DNA from: Clostridia bacterium
GTDB taxonomy: Bacteria > Bacillota > Clostridia > Oscillospirales > QAMX01
Direction: 5' to 3'
DNA length: 10,557 nt
Assembly: GCA_017556885.1 (NCBI GenBank)
Contig: JAFYLV010000072.1
Coordinates: 1-10,557, forward strand
The notes under the pieces: model-generated
Told to the model about the DNA's origin: nothing
The model's database searches: none
Seen by the model: only the letters and a program-made list of their open reading frames with translations
Made by a program: the position numbers and the translations under genes
Shown here: positions 1 to 5,674 of the stretch, one piece after another
How the letters are laid out: every line of letters starts with the position of its first letter
Position numbering within the stretch: position 1 is the stretch's first letter

Positions 1-69
1 ATGGTTGCTATCGGCGGTGTGTTTCAACGTAAACCAACAGTTGACGAAAACTTTCTCAAGCCTACTTGA
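1..69 (+). CDS. Possible 3' end of an unidentified gene
   Basis: Frame 1 is open from the first base to a TGA at 67-69, giving at most 22 codons in view (ending ENFLKPT). It also begins with an ATG, so it could be a chance short ORF. No upstream ribosome site can be judged because the window starts here. I do not recognise the peptide. The -35 box of the next promoter overlaps the stop codon. No terminator hairpin separates the two. Confidence 0.2.
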   Translation: MVAIGGVFQRKPTVDENFLKPT

Positions 70-94
70 CAATTAACCAAAAATATGCTATAAT
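66..94 (+). promoter_or_regulatory. Consensus sigma-A promoter of the leader/ABC-ATPase operon
   Basis: TTGACA (66-71) and TATAAT (89-94) are both perfect and separated by exactly 17 bp. Transcription should start near 101, leaving about 38 nt before the leader peptide start. Such a strong promoter fits a gene controlled by attenuation after initiation rather than by promoter strength. Confidence 0.9.
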
Positions 95-138
95 ATTACA
101 GTAATCAAATTACAAATTCAAAAAGAGAGGTGATCAAC

Positions 139-216
139 ATGAAAAAATCGTATATGACGATTCTGTATAAGGACATATCTGATGCTATGTTGATTGCCGA
201 ATTTTGCGTTTTGTAA
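139..216 (+). CDS. 25-residue leader peptide (attenuator uORF)
   Basis: ATG at 139 to TAA at 214-216 encodes 25 residues, beginning MKKSYMTILYK and ending LIAEFCVL. It is too short for ordinary gene callers. It is preceded by GAGGTGATC (127-135), a very strong match to the 16S anti-Shine-Dalgarno partner, 3 nt before the ATG. It lies between a perfect promoter and an intrinsic terminator (242-272), 124 bp upstream of the ABC-ATPase gene. Codons 12-16 (bases 174-185) are complementary to the terminator's left arm. Its stop codon sits at the loop/stem junction of a hairpin at 196-222. This is the classic arrangement of a translated leader whose ribosome position decides termination. The stalling signal, and whether the peptide does anything after release, are unknown. 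I do not recognise the sequence. Confidence 0.75.
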   Translation: MKKSYMTILYKDISDAMLIAEFCVL

Positions 217-226
217 TTCGGTTTTT
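196..226 (+). promoter_or_regulatory. Hairpin at the leader peptide stop codon
   Basis: GCCGAATT (196-203) pairs with AATTCGGT (215-222): 8 bp with one G-U pair and an 11-nt loop, followed by TTTT. The leader stop codon (214-216) lies at the loop/stem junction, so a terminating ribosome would melt it. It may be a pause hairpin, a weak first terminator, or a stem that brings the antiterminator strands together, since it falls inside the loop of the 174-185/244-255 pairing. Confidence 0.55.
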
Positions 227-241
227 AGCTGTTGCTTTGTT

Positions 242-272
242 GCGCATCCGATATGGGTGCGCTTTTTGTTTT
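242..272 (+). terminator. Attenuator terminator before the ABC-ATPase gene
   Basis: GCGCATCC (242-249) pairs with GGGTGCGC (255-262), 8 bp with one wobble and the loop GATAT. It is followed by TTTTTGTTTT. It lies inside the 5' untranslated region, after the leader peptide and 69 bp before the ATPase start, so full-length mRNA requires read-through. The competing pairing of 174-185 with 244-255 (11 of 12 positions) would dissolve its left arm. Confidence 0.8.
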
Positions 273-279
273 ATATAGA

Positions 280-334
280 ATCGTCCCTCGTTCTGTAACT
301 TTGGTTACAATCCAAGAAAAGAAAGAAGGACGAT
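280..334 (+). promoter_or_regulatory. Stem sequestering the ABC-ATPase ribosome binding site
   Basis: ATCGTCC (280-286) is exactly complementary to GGACGAT (328-334), which contains the end of the Shine-Dalgarno stretch AAGAAGGA (323-330) just before the ATG at 341. An inner hairpin, TGTAAC (294-299) with GTTACA (304-309) around a TTTG loop, would bring the arms together. GACGAT inside the leader ORF (156-161) could instead pair with 280-285 and free the ribosome site. This suggests a second, translational layer of control. It is read from complementarity only. Confidence 0.45.
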
Positions 335-340
335 ATTTTT

Positions 341-2053
341 ATGCAAAGATTTAAAAGAATCATTTTACCTATGCAAGGACATAACAAGAGCGATTTACAT
401 TGGCTTTATAATACTCGCTCTGAAGATGAGCCTCCACTCATTTTCTCATATTCCAAATTAAAGTTTTGGTTTGGAGGCACAAGTTACCGTTCAAGTGAGA
501 AATTGCTCCTTTACGTTGAAATCCCATCAGATATAATCGGTGATATTGTGTTGTCGAATACATTGCCGTGTGAGACATATCTTCTTCGTTTAATATCTCC
601 AATGATAAACGAACTAAGCAATTCTTATTTGAACACCGATAAAAATGTTCGTGAAAAGGCACAATTTGAAGCTCAATATGCCGGCGAATATATGGTTCGC
701 CGTAGCGGAATCCAATACAATGCAAAAGAAAATGTATATGTATTGCGAATGAATTTCAATATTCCGCTTGTAAACGCACTCTCAGTAAACGCAAAAGCGG
801 CTATCCGTGCAATAAGAGATATTTTAGAGCATATTGAAACCGCGCTGAATGACTTTGACCGTGATGAACTGAACCTTTATATTAAGACCTGTGCTTATCA
901 GCGTGAAATACGCAAATATATGAGTGAGCATGACCTGTGTTCGTTTATCGCAAACGGGAGTATTTTACCTCGTGAAAATGGCACATCCGCACCGATGAAG
1001 AACGCAATACCGTTCATATCACCAAAAGAAATGGAGGTCATCATTCCTCTTTCTGACGGAATACAGCTGGTTGGTATGGGTATCAAGAAAGGTATTACAG
1101 TGATTACGGGCGGTGGTTATTCGGGTAAATCAACATTGCTCGATGCCATTGAAATGGGTATTTACAATCATATCCCCGGAGATGGGCGTGAGTTTGTTTT
1201 GACAGATAGCAGTGCTCTCAAAATGTATGCCGAGGATGGAAGACCCGTTTCAGAACTTGATCTTTCACCGTTTTTTAGGTATTTACCCGGTCGCGCAGGA
1301 CTTCAAAGGTTTTCTACTTTGCACGCCAGCGGAAGTGTTTCGCAAGCGGCGAATATCATTGAGGCGGTTTGCGGGAAGTGTAGATTATTGCTTATAGATG
1401 AGGATAAAAGCGCAACCAACTTTATGATTCGTGACAAGAATATGCGTCTGGTTGTCAAGAATGAGCCCATCATTCCATTTACCGACAGAGTGCGTGAGCT
1501 ATACGGCGAAAAAGCTGTTTCTACTATCCTTGTTATTGGTGGATCAAGCGAATACCTTGCCTATGCGGATACAGTAATCTTAATGGAAGATTATTTGCCG
1601 CATATCATTACGGAAGATATACAAAAGCTTGACCTTCCCGAGATAACGAATAATGAACCTTCTGCCAATTGGGTAGAGTCGCGCCGTATTGTACCAAAAG
1701 AAACATCAAAACCGTTTCTGTATTTCCGAAGCGTTGAAACCGAAAACGAGAAGAAGATTATCCTTGATGAATATAGTGCAGATATTACGCTTTTGACAGC
1801 TTTGATTTCCGGAAATCAGCTCAATACGCTCGCCTGTGTTATGGAGCGTTTATTAACCGATAAGGAGGCTGACAGTGCAGAACTACTTGAAAAAGTTGAG
1901 AAATATACTGCAAAAATGTTGACAGACAACGATACATCTTCTCTTATCCCTGAGACAGCACAACGATTTTATGAAGAAATTCGACCAATTGATGCTTTTT
2001 GTTGTGTTAATCGTATGAGAGGATTGGTTTTTAAAACTGACAGGGGGGGATGA
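341..2053 (+). CDS. Divergent ABC-class ATPase (PF09818-type P-loop protein)
   Basis: A 570-residue soluble P-loop ATPase of the 'predicted ATPase of the ABC class' family (COG3044/PF09818 type), recognised from motifs. Walker A is GGGYSGKST (257-265), followed by the family segment around YNHIPGDGREFVLTD (275-289). A signature-like ASGSVSQAANIIEA lies at 329-342 and Walker B LLLIDED at 349-355, then KSATNFMIRD. A late GGSSEYLAYAD (400-410) leads a strand before VILM. No membrane segments or signal peptide are visible, so it is cytoplasmic and not a transporter. The N-terminal ~130 residues do not show the GYGAYKD- and DHVQGDPFA-like motifs I expect in the family, so this is a divergent branch. 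The family's bacterial role is unknown; from memory, a trypanosome relative, MRB1590, binds RNA. Start ATG 341 has AAGAAGGA upstream. Expression appears attenuated by the 139-334 leader. Base composition is AT-richer than in the downstream genes. Confidence 0.85.
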   Translation: MQRFKRIILPMQGHNKSDLHWLYNTRSEDEPPLIFSYSKLKFWFGGTSYRSSEKLLLYVEIPSDIIGDIVLSNTLPCETYLLRLISPMINELSNSYLNTDKNVREKAQFEAQYAGEYMVRRSGIQYNAKENVYVLRMNFNIPLVNALSVNAKAAIRAIRDILEHIETALNDFDRDELNLYIKTCAYQREIRKYMSEHDLCSFIANGSILPRENGTSAPMKNAIPFISPKEMEVIIPLSDGIQLVGMGIKKGITVITGGGYSGKSTLLDAIEMGIYNHIPGDGREFVLTDSSALKMYAEDGRPVSELDLSPFFRYLPGRAGLQRFSTLHASGSVSQAANIIEAVCGKCRLLLIDEDKSATNFMIRDKNMRLVVKNEPIIPFTDRVRELYGEKAVSTILVIGGSSEYLAYADTVILMEDYLPHIITEDIQKLDLPEITNNEPSANWVESRRIVPKETSKPFLYFRSVETENEKKIILDEYSADITLLTALISGNQLNTLACVMERLLTDKEADSAELLEKVEKYTAKMLTDNDTSSLIPETAQRFYEEIRPIDAFCCVNRMRGLVFKTDRGG

Positions 2054-2056
2054 GAT

Positions 2057-2308
2057 ATGACTATGCCCACCTACCACATTACGATTGCGGACAAAATCAA
2101 AGTATACCGCAACGAAAACGATTTGTCACTAAAGGACTTCGGCAAGCTGATCGGCGTTTCAGCACAGGCGGTCTGCAAGTGGGAGCAGAATACCTGCTAT
2201 CCCGATATTATATTTCTGCCGCATCATGCGCAAATATTAGAATGTACAATAGATGACTTCTTTAAAAAGTATGAAGTGGATAAGAATTATATAGATGTCA
2301 ATACTTAA
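2057..2308 (+). CDS. Small XRE-family helix-turn-helix protein
   Basis: An 83-residue protein consisting essentially of one Cro/C1-type DNA-binding domain. It has IADKIKVYRNENDLSLKDFG (helices 1-2), then the recognition region VSAQAVCKWEQNTCYPD and a C-terminal helix through TIDDFFKKY. It starts 3 nt after the ATPase stop codon and in the same frame. Its ribosome site is the G-rich run at 2043-2050 inside the ATPase's last codons, so translation is probably coupled. ATG 2063 is an alternative start. It probably acts as a transcription factor, perhaps on its own operon, but no operator is evident at the 66-94 promoter. No effector domain is visible. Confidence 0.8.
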   Translation: MTMPTYHITIADKIKVYRNENDLSLKDFGKLIGVSAQAVCKWEQNTCYPDIIFLPHHAQILECTIDDFFKKYEVDKNYIDVNT

Positions 2309-2330
2309 AACCAAATCTATAAAAAATAAA

Positions 2331-2372
2331 GAAATCCGAACCCTTCGCCTATCGGCTTTGGGTTCGGATTTC
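2331..2372 (-). terminator. Strong terminator downstream of tRNA-Leu
   Basis: GAAATCCGAACCC (2331-2343) and GGGTTCGGATTTC (2360-2372) form a perfect 13-bp stem with a further GCC/GGC pairing inside. Read on the minus strand it is followed by TTTATTTTTTATAG, a good U-tract, so it ends the tRNA transcript. On the plus strand the tail (TACTGTTT) is poor, but the stem may also stop the ATPase/XRE transcript, which ends 22 bp earlier. Confidence 0.85.
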
Positions 2373-2379
2373 TACTGTT

Positions 2380-2463
2380 TGGTGCCGGTGGTGGGACTCG
2401 AACCCACACGCCAGAGGCACACGATTTTGAGTCGCGGTCGTCTACCAATTCCGACACACCGGC
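2380..2463 (-). tRNA. tRNA-Leu (anticodon CAA)
   Basis: The minus strand folds as a class II tRNA of 84 nt including an encoded CCA. The acceptor stem is GCCGGTG with CACCGGC. The T arm is GTGGG-TTCGAGT-CCCAC. The anticodon stem is CGCGA/TCGTG around the loop CTCAAAA, so the anticodon is CAA (plus-strand bases 2427-2429) and it reads UUG. A long variable arm (TGCC TCT GGCG) is typical of tRNA-Leu. The discriminator is A. It has its own promoter and terminator. Confidence 0.95.
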
Positions 2464-2476
2464 AGGTTCGTTGGAT

Positions 2477-2505
2477 ATTATAGCATATATATTTTTGAAT
2501 TTCAA
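2477..2505 (-). promoter_or_regulatory. Sigma-A promoter of tRNA-Leu
   Basis: On the minus strand, TTGAAA (2500-2505) and TATAAT (2477-2482) are separated by 17 bp, and the -10 box is 13 bp upstream of the tRNA 5' end. It lies between the HAD gene stop and the tRNA. No clear terminator for the HAD gene is seen, so read-through into the tRNA is also possible. Confidence 0.8.
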
Positions 2506-2544
2506 CCTTTGCGGGTTGTTTTGACGTCAGTTATGATGGCTATT

Positions 2545-3318
2545 TTACGACATCTTTGTTTCTAAAATGTCAATGAGGTCACACAGGCCAAACTCGTTGC
2601 AGGCAGGAAGGATGATATCGGCTGCGTTCTGTACCTCTTCCGGTGCATTAGCAACGGCAAAACCGATATTCGCATGGGAAATCAGCGGTATATCGTTGTC
2701 AAAGTTGCCAACGCCGACGGTCGTATGGATATTGCCGAGGTAGTCTTTGATAAAATCAAGGGCATGACCTTTGGTAGCAGAGAGCGCGGTAAATTCGACA
2801 CCTACGCGCCAGGAACGGGTAACAAATGCGTTTTCGAGCAGCGGGATCCCGATGAAGTGGGATCTCCAGTTCTCGGCGTATTCACGGGAACGAAGTACGG
2901 TGACGAGCTTCAATGCCGTTATATTTCGCACGTCGTTTGGCATGTTGTAAATTTCATCGCCGACGAAGGAGGTTATGTCTCTGTCATAGACCCAAAGCTC
3001 GGAAATCGGTGGATCAAAGGGGGCGATCGCATCCACAAATTCGCCTACGGTGAAGGGGAGAGCTTCTTTGCGAAGAAAGGATCCGGTACGGTAATCGTAG
3101 ATATATGCACCGTTATAAAGGCTGCAGGGGGCGTTGACCAAATCGAAAAAGTCCTGTTGTTTCAAAAATTCGTGTCCCCGACCGGTTGCAAAGCCAAATG
3201 AACCGCCGTTTGCGGTAAAATAACGGATGGCATCGGAGTGCTTTTCTACGGTGCCGGGACCGCCGCGAAACGTATCGTCGAGATCGGATAAGATCAAATA
3301 TCCGTCAAAGATCCCCAT
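2545..3318 (-). CDS. Cof-type HAD-superfamily hydrolase (subclass IIB)
   Basis: A 257-residue cytoplasmic HAD phosphatase of the Cof/IIB group, usual length for the family. Motif I is DLDDT (D12, D14), with D12 the expected nucleophile. Motif II is ATGR (T45). Motif III is the lysine in ATKG (K183). The Cof-style cap lies between motifs II and III. Motif IV reads GNFDND (204-209), where relatives usually have GDxxND. The first acidic residue is therefore Asn205 while Asp209 is kept, which could weaken Mg2+ binding. Substrates in this family are typically sugar phosphates, nucleotides or cofactor phosphates and cannot be assigned here. The start at 3318 has a strong AGGAGG 10 nt upstream and a promoter at 3345-3373. 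The gene is divergent from the MATE gene. Confidence 0.88.
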   Translation of the reverse strand: MGIFDGYLILSDLDDTFRGGPGTVEKHSDAIRYFTANGGSFGFATGRGHEFLKQQDFFDLVNAPCSLYNGAYIYDYRTGSFLRKEALPFTVGEFVDAIAPFDPPISELWVYDRDITSFVGDEIYNMPNDVRNITALKLVTVLRSREYAENWRSHFIGIPLLENAFVTRSWRVGVEFTALSATKGHALDFIKDYLGNIHTTVGVGNFDNDIPLISHANIGFAVANAPEEVQNAADIILPACNEFGLCDLIDILETKMS

Positions 3319-3344
3319 GCTTTGAGCCTCCTTCCTTTTCTTCT

Positions 3345-3373
3345 ATTGTACCATAACCCGTTGGCTTATGCAA
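3345..3373 (-). promoter_or_regulatory. Probable sigma-A promoter of the HAD gene
   Basis: Minus strand TTGCAT (3368-3373), a 17-bp spacer, then TACAAT (3345-3350). It is 27 bp upstream of the HAD start codon, leaving a short leader that contains AGGAGG. Confidence 0.65.
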
Positions 3374-3398
3374 ATGTACGTGTCGTTTTGACCTTTGA

Positions 3399-3427
3399 TT
3401 GTAATCCGGAGAATGTTATGATATAAT
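3399..3427 (+). promoter_or_regulatory. Probable sigma-A promoter of the MATE gene
   Basis: TTGTAA (3399-3404) and a perfect TATAAT (3422-3427) with a 17-bp spacer. An upstream TTGACC (3388-3393) is too far from the -10 box to serve it. The predicted transcript start is about 60 nt before the gene. Confidence 0.7.
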
Positions 3428-3496
3428 TTGAATGTTTTGCAGGGGACGTAATTTTATAGCTTTATAAACCCGCATACAGAATTTGAAATTCATGGG

Positions 3497-4894
3497 ATGA
3501 ATACGTATATGTCTGAAAAGATGAAACTTTCTGCGTTTCTCGGTGACCGGGAACTTTACAGGACAATGTTCAAGATCGCAGTGCCTGTATCTCTGCAGTC
3601 CCTGATCACCGTGGGTATCAATCTGATGGATACGATCATGCTGTCTTCTATGGGAGATGCGCAGCTTTCGGCTTCCTCCCTTGCGGGACAGTTTATCAAT
3701 CTTTTTATGATCTTCTGCATGGGAATCGGTATGGGCGCCTCCGTGCTGACCAGCCGATACTGGGGAATGAAAGAGATCCCAAGCCTGAAGAAGAGCATTA
3801 CTCTTATGCTTCGCATCTGTATTGCCTTTGTCGCGGTCTTTACCCTTGCGACTACTGTCGCGCCGGGACTTATCATGCGCATTTATTCCGATGAGGCAGA
3901 GATCATCCATTATGGTATTTTATATTTGAAGTGGATGATTCCTACGTATATCTGTATGGGCCTTTCTCTGACCTGCACCATCGTTTTGCGCACGGTCGGT
4001 CTTGTCCGTATTCCGCTGATTTGTTCAATCATCGCTTTTTTTGTTAACGTTTTTTCCAACTGGGTCTTTATTTTCGGAAAGCTTGGAGCGCCGAGAATGG
4101 AGATCGAAGGCGCGGCTCTCGGAACCCTGATTGCCCGTGTCTTTGAGCTTGCATTTATCTGCGGTTATTTCTTCTTTATGGATAAGCGTATCGGTTACAG
4201 GGTTAAGGATTTCTTCTGCCGCTGCCGTGACCTCACGCGGGAATATATCCGCACCAGTATCCCCGTTCTCATCTCCGACGGGCTTCTTGCCCTTGGAAAT
4301 AATGCAGTCGCTATGGTTATGGGACACATCGGTCAGGCCTTCGTTGCGGCCAATTCCGTTACTATGGTGGTTCAGCAACTTTCCAGCGTTCTGACACAGG
4401 GAATTTCCAATGCAAGCGGTATTATTACCGGGCACACGATGGGCCGCGGAGAATATAAAAAAGCCCAGCAGCAGGGATATACCTTCCTGTTTCTTGGGTT
4501 TATAATCGGTCTGCTCGCGGCTTTGTTTATTTTCGTTCTTAAGGAACCGATCATTGCCTATTATAAGGTTTCGGATGAGGCTCGTATTATATCCCGTGAG
4601 TTGATGGATGCAATTCTGATCATCGTCATCTTCCAGTCGGTGGCATCGATCCTTACAAAGGGTGTTTTGCGCGCCGGCGGCGATACACGGTTTTTGATGG
4701 TAGGGGATATTCTCTTTCTGTGGGTAGCGTCGATCCCGCTGGGATATCTTGCCGGGCTCGTGTTCCATTGGCCCGCCTTCTGGATCTATACTTTCTTAAA
4801 AATCGACCAGATCATCAAGAGCATCTGGTGCATCTTCCGCCTGCGCAGCGGAAAATGGCTGAAACGCATCGATCCTGCAAAGGAAAGGACTTGA
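3497..4894 (+). CDS. MATE-family multidrug/cation efflux protein
   Basis: A 465-residue polytopic membrane protein with about 12 hydrophobic segments in two related halves. It has MATE hallmarks near the N-terminus: the segment VPVSLQSLITVGINLMDTIM followed by SLAGQFINLFMIFCMGIGMG and a short ASVLTSRYWG. A second characteristic stretch, GAPRMEIEGAALGTLIAR, lies near the middle. Such proteins export drugs or metabolites by Na+ or H+ antiport; the substrate cannot be read here. The start is uncertain. ATG 3497 has no convincing ribosome site, while in-frame ATG 3509 has GGGATGA about 10 nt upstream, and ATG 3521 is also possible. The stop codon overlaps the -35 box of the B12 riboswitch promoter, and I see no terminator between them, so some read-through is likely. 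Confidence 0.9.
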   Translation: MNTYMSEKMKLSAFLGDRELYRTMFKIAVPVSLQSLITVGINLMDTIMLSSMGDAQLSASSLAGQFINLFMIFCMGIGMGASVLTSRYWGMKEIPSLKKSITLMLRICIAFVAVFTLATTVAPGLIMRIYSDEAEIIHYGILYLKWMIPTYICMGLSLTCTIVLRTVGLVRIPLICSIIAFFVNVFSNWVFIFGKLGAPRMEIEGAALGTLIARVFELAFICGYFFFMDKRIGYRVKDFFCRCRDLTREYIRTSIPVLISDGLLALGNNAVAMVMGHIGQAFVAANSVTMVVQQLSSVLTQGISNASGIITGHTMGRGEYKKAQQQGYTFLFLGFIIGLLAALFIFVLKEPIIAYYKVSDEARIISRELMDAILIIVIFQSVASILTKGVLRAGGDTRFLMVGDILFLWVASIPLGYLAGLVFHWPAFWIYTFLKIDQIIKSIWCIFRLRSGKWLKRIDPAKERT

Positions 4895-4919
4895 ATTACC
4901 GCGCCGGGTGTGGTATAGT
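4891..4919 (+). promoter_or_regulatory. Promoter of the cobalamin uptake operon
   Basis: TTGAAT (4891-4896), a 17-bp spacer and TATAGT (4914-4919). The -35 box overlaps the MATE stop codon. Transcription would begin near 4926, just before the riboswitch P1 stem at 4940. Confidence 0.65.
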
Positions 4920-4939
4920 TATGTCAACAAAAGAATAAA

Positions 4940-5082
4940 CGCAGATCATCACAGGGTTTTGTGTTGTCGGGCAGGTTACCTGTTCGGGGATAAGGAAATC
5001 GCGGTGAAAATCCGTGGCAACAGCCATTACCGTAACTCCTCCGTTTGTTGTGAGGTCAAGTCGGAATGCTTATCGGTCTGCG
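4940..5082 (+). ncRNA. Cobalamin (B12) riboswitch aptamer
   Basis: Conserved core pieces of the cobalamin riboswitch occur in order. They are GGTTACCTG, then GATAAGGAAATC (the AAGGGAA-type box), then GCGGTGAAAATCCG. After these come GGCAACAGCCATTACCGTAA (the B12-box region) and GGTCAAGTCGGAATGC near the 3' end. A closing P1 stem is visible: CGCAGATC (4940-4947) with GGTCTGCG (5075-5082), 8 bp with one wobble. It lies between a promoter and a terminator hairpin, upstream of a transcobalamin-like lipoprotein and an ECF S component. When B12 is plentiful it should reduce their expression. The exact subclass (adenosyl- or aquo/methylcobalamin-selective) cannot be decided by eye. Confidence 0.88.
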
Positions 5083-5128
5083 ACGCGTAAAAGTTTCCTC
5101 GGGCAAATGGGGGAGATGCGTGCATACG

Positions 5129-5158
5129 ACCGGAATGCTTTGTTTCATTCCGGTGTGT
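5129..5158 (+). promoter_or_regulatory. Riboswitch expression-platform hairpin
   Basis: ACCGGAATG (5129-5137) pairs with CATTCCGGT (5146-5154), 9 bp with an 8-nt loop, followed by GTGTTTTG. The ten bases CGGAATGCTT at 5131-5140 duplicate exactly a stretch of the aptamer core at 5062-5071. The right arm could therefore pair with either copy, which gives a plausible ligand-dependent switch. Confidence 0.6.
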
Positions 5159-5173
5159 TTTGTATGGATCTGG

Positions 5174-5200
5174 GCACCCTCCGTGGAGGGTGCTTTTGCT
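5174..5200 (+). terminator. Intrinsic terminator in the riboswitch expression platform
   Basis: GCACCCTC (5174-5181) with GAGGGTGC (5186-5193) around CGTG, followed by TTTTGCTTT. It sits 41 bp upstream of the lipoprotein start codon and inside its leader, so it should act as a conditional terminator. I did not find a convincing antiterminator partner for this stem by eye. Confidence 0.7.
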
Positions 5201-5234
5201 TTATCCTTTTGAAAAAGAAAGGAAAGAGATTAAC

Positions 5235-5663
5235 ATGAAAAGAATTGTAACATCCGCATTATCCGTCATCCTTGCCGTATCCATGCTGCTTTGCTTTGCT
5301 GCCTGCGCGGAGCAGGGGGTCTCCGGCGGCCTTTGGGATAATGCCACCTACAACAAGGATACCGAGTTTGGTACCGGTTCGAAGACGATTACCGTTGAGA
5401 TCAAGGTGGAAGAGCAGTCTGTTAAATTTACGATTAATACAGACAAGGACACCGTCGGCGCTGCGCTTTTGGAGCATGAGCTGATCGCCGGCGATGAGAG
5501 CGAATACGGTCTGTACGTTAAGACGGTCAACGGTATTCTTGCCGACTATGACGTTGATAAGAGCTATTGGGCATTCTATATTAACGGCGAATACGCGATG
5601 ACCGGTGTTGATGCGACCGCTATTGATACGGAAGCTGCTTATCAGCTTGCTTATACAAAGTAA
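5235..5663 (+). CDS. DUF4430 (transcobalamin-like) lipoprotein
   Basis: A 142-residue exported lipoprotein. The start is set at ATG 5235, preceded by AAAGGAAAGAG; an in-frame ATG at 5160 lies upstream of the terminator hairpin and is rejected. Residues 1-23 are a signal peptide (MKR, then a hydrophobic core), ending at Cys24 in CFAAC, a slightly atypical lipobox with Phe at -3. Residues 51-141 match the DUF4430/transcobalamin-like C-terminal domain (PF14478), with the characteristic YWAFYINGEYAMTGVD at 111-126. This domain resembles the beta domain of intrinsic factor and transcobalamin. Lying directly under a B12 riboswitch and 11 bp before an ECF S component, it probably captures cobalamin or a corrinoid at the cell surface (inference). 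Confidence 0.85.
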   Translation: MKRIVTSALSVILAVSMLLCFAACAEQGVSGGLWDNATYNKDTEFGTGSKTITVEIKVEEQSVKFTINTDKDTVGAALLEHELIAGDESEYGLYVKTVNGILADYDVDKSYWAFYINGEYAMTGVDATAIDTEAAYQLAYTK

Positions 5664-5674
5664 AAAAGGATAAT

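Noticed and set aside
2050..2256. Alternative frame starting at ATG 2050 overlapping the XRE gene
   Set aside because: The XRE frame has a recognisable helix-turn-helix; this frame has none.
2674..3201. 175-codon plus-strand frame inside the HAD gene
   Set aside because: Complement of a gene with intact HAD motifs; no family resemblance.
4025..4768. 247-codon open frame antisense to the MATE gene
   Set aside because: Hydrophilic, low-information translation opposite a clear transmembrane protein; no ribosome site.
5160..5234. Upstream in-frame ATG for the DUF4430 lipoprotein
   Set aside because: It would place the riboswitch terminator inside the coding region and put 25 residues before a good signal peptide; ATG 5235 has the ribosome site.
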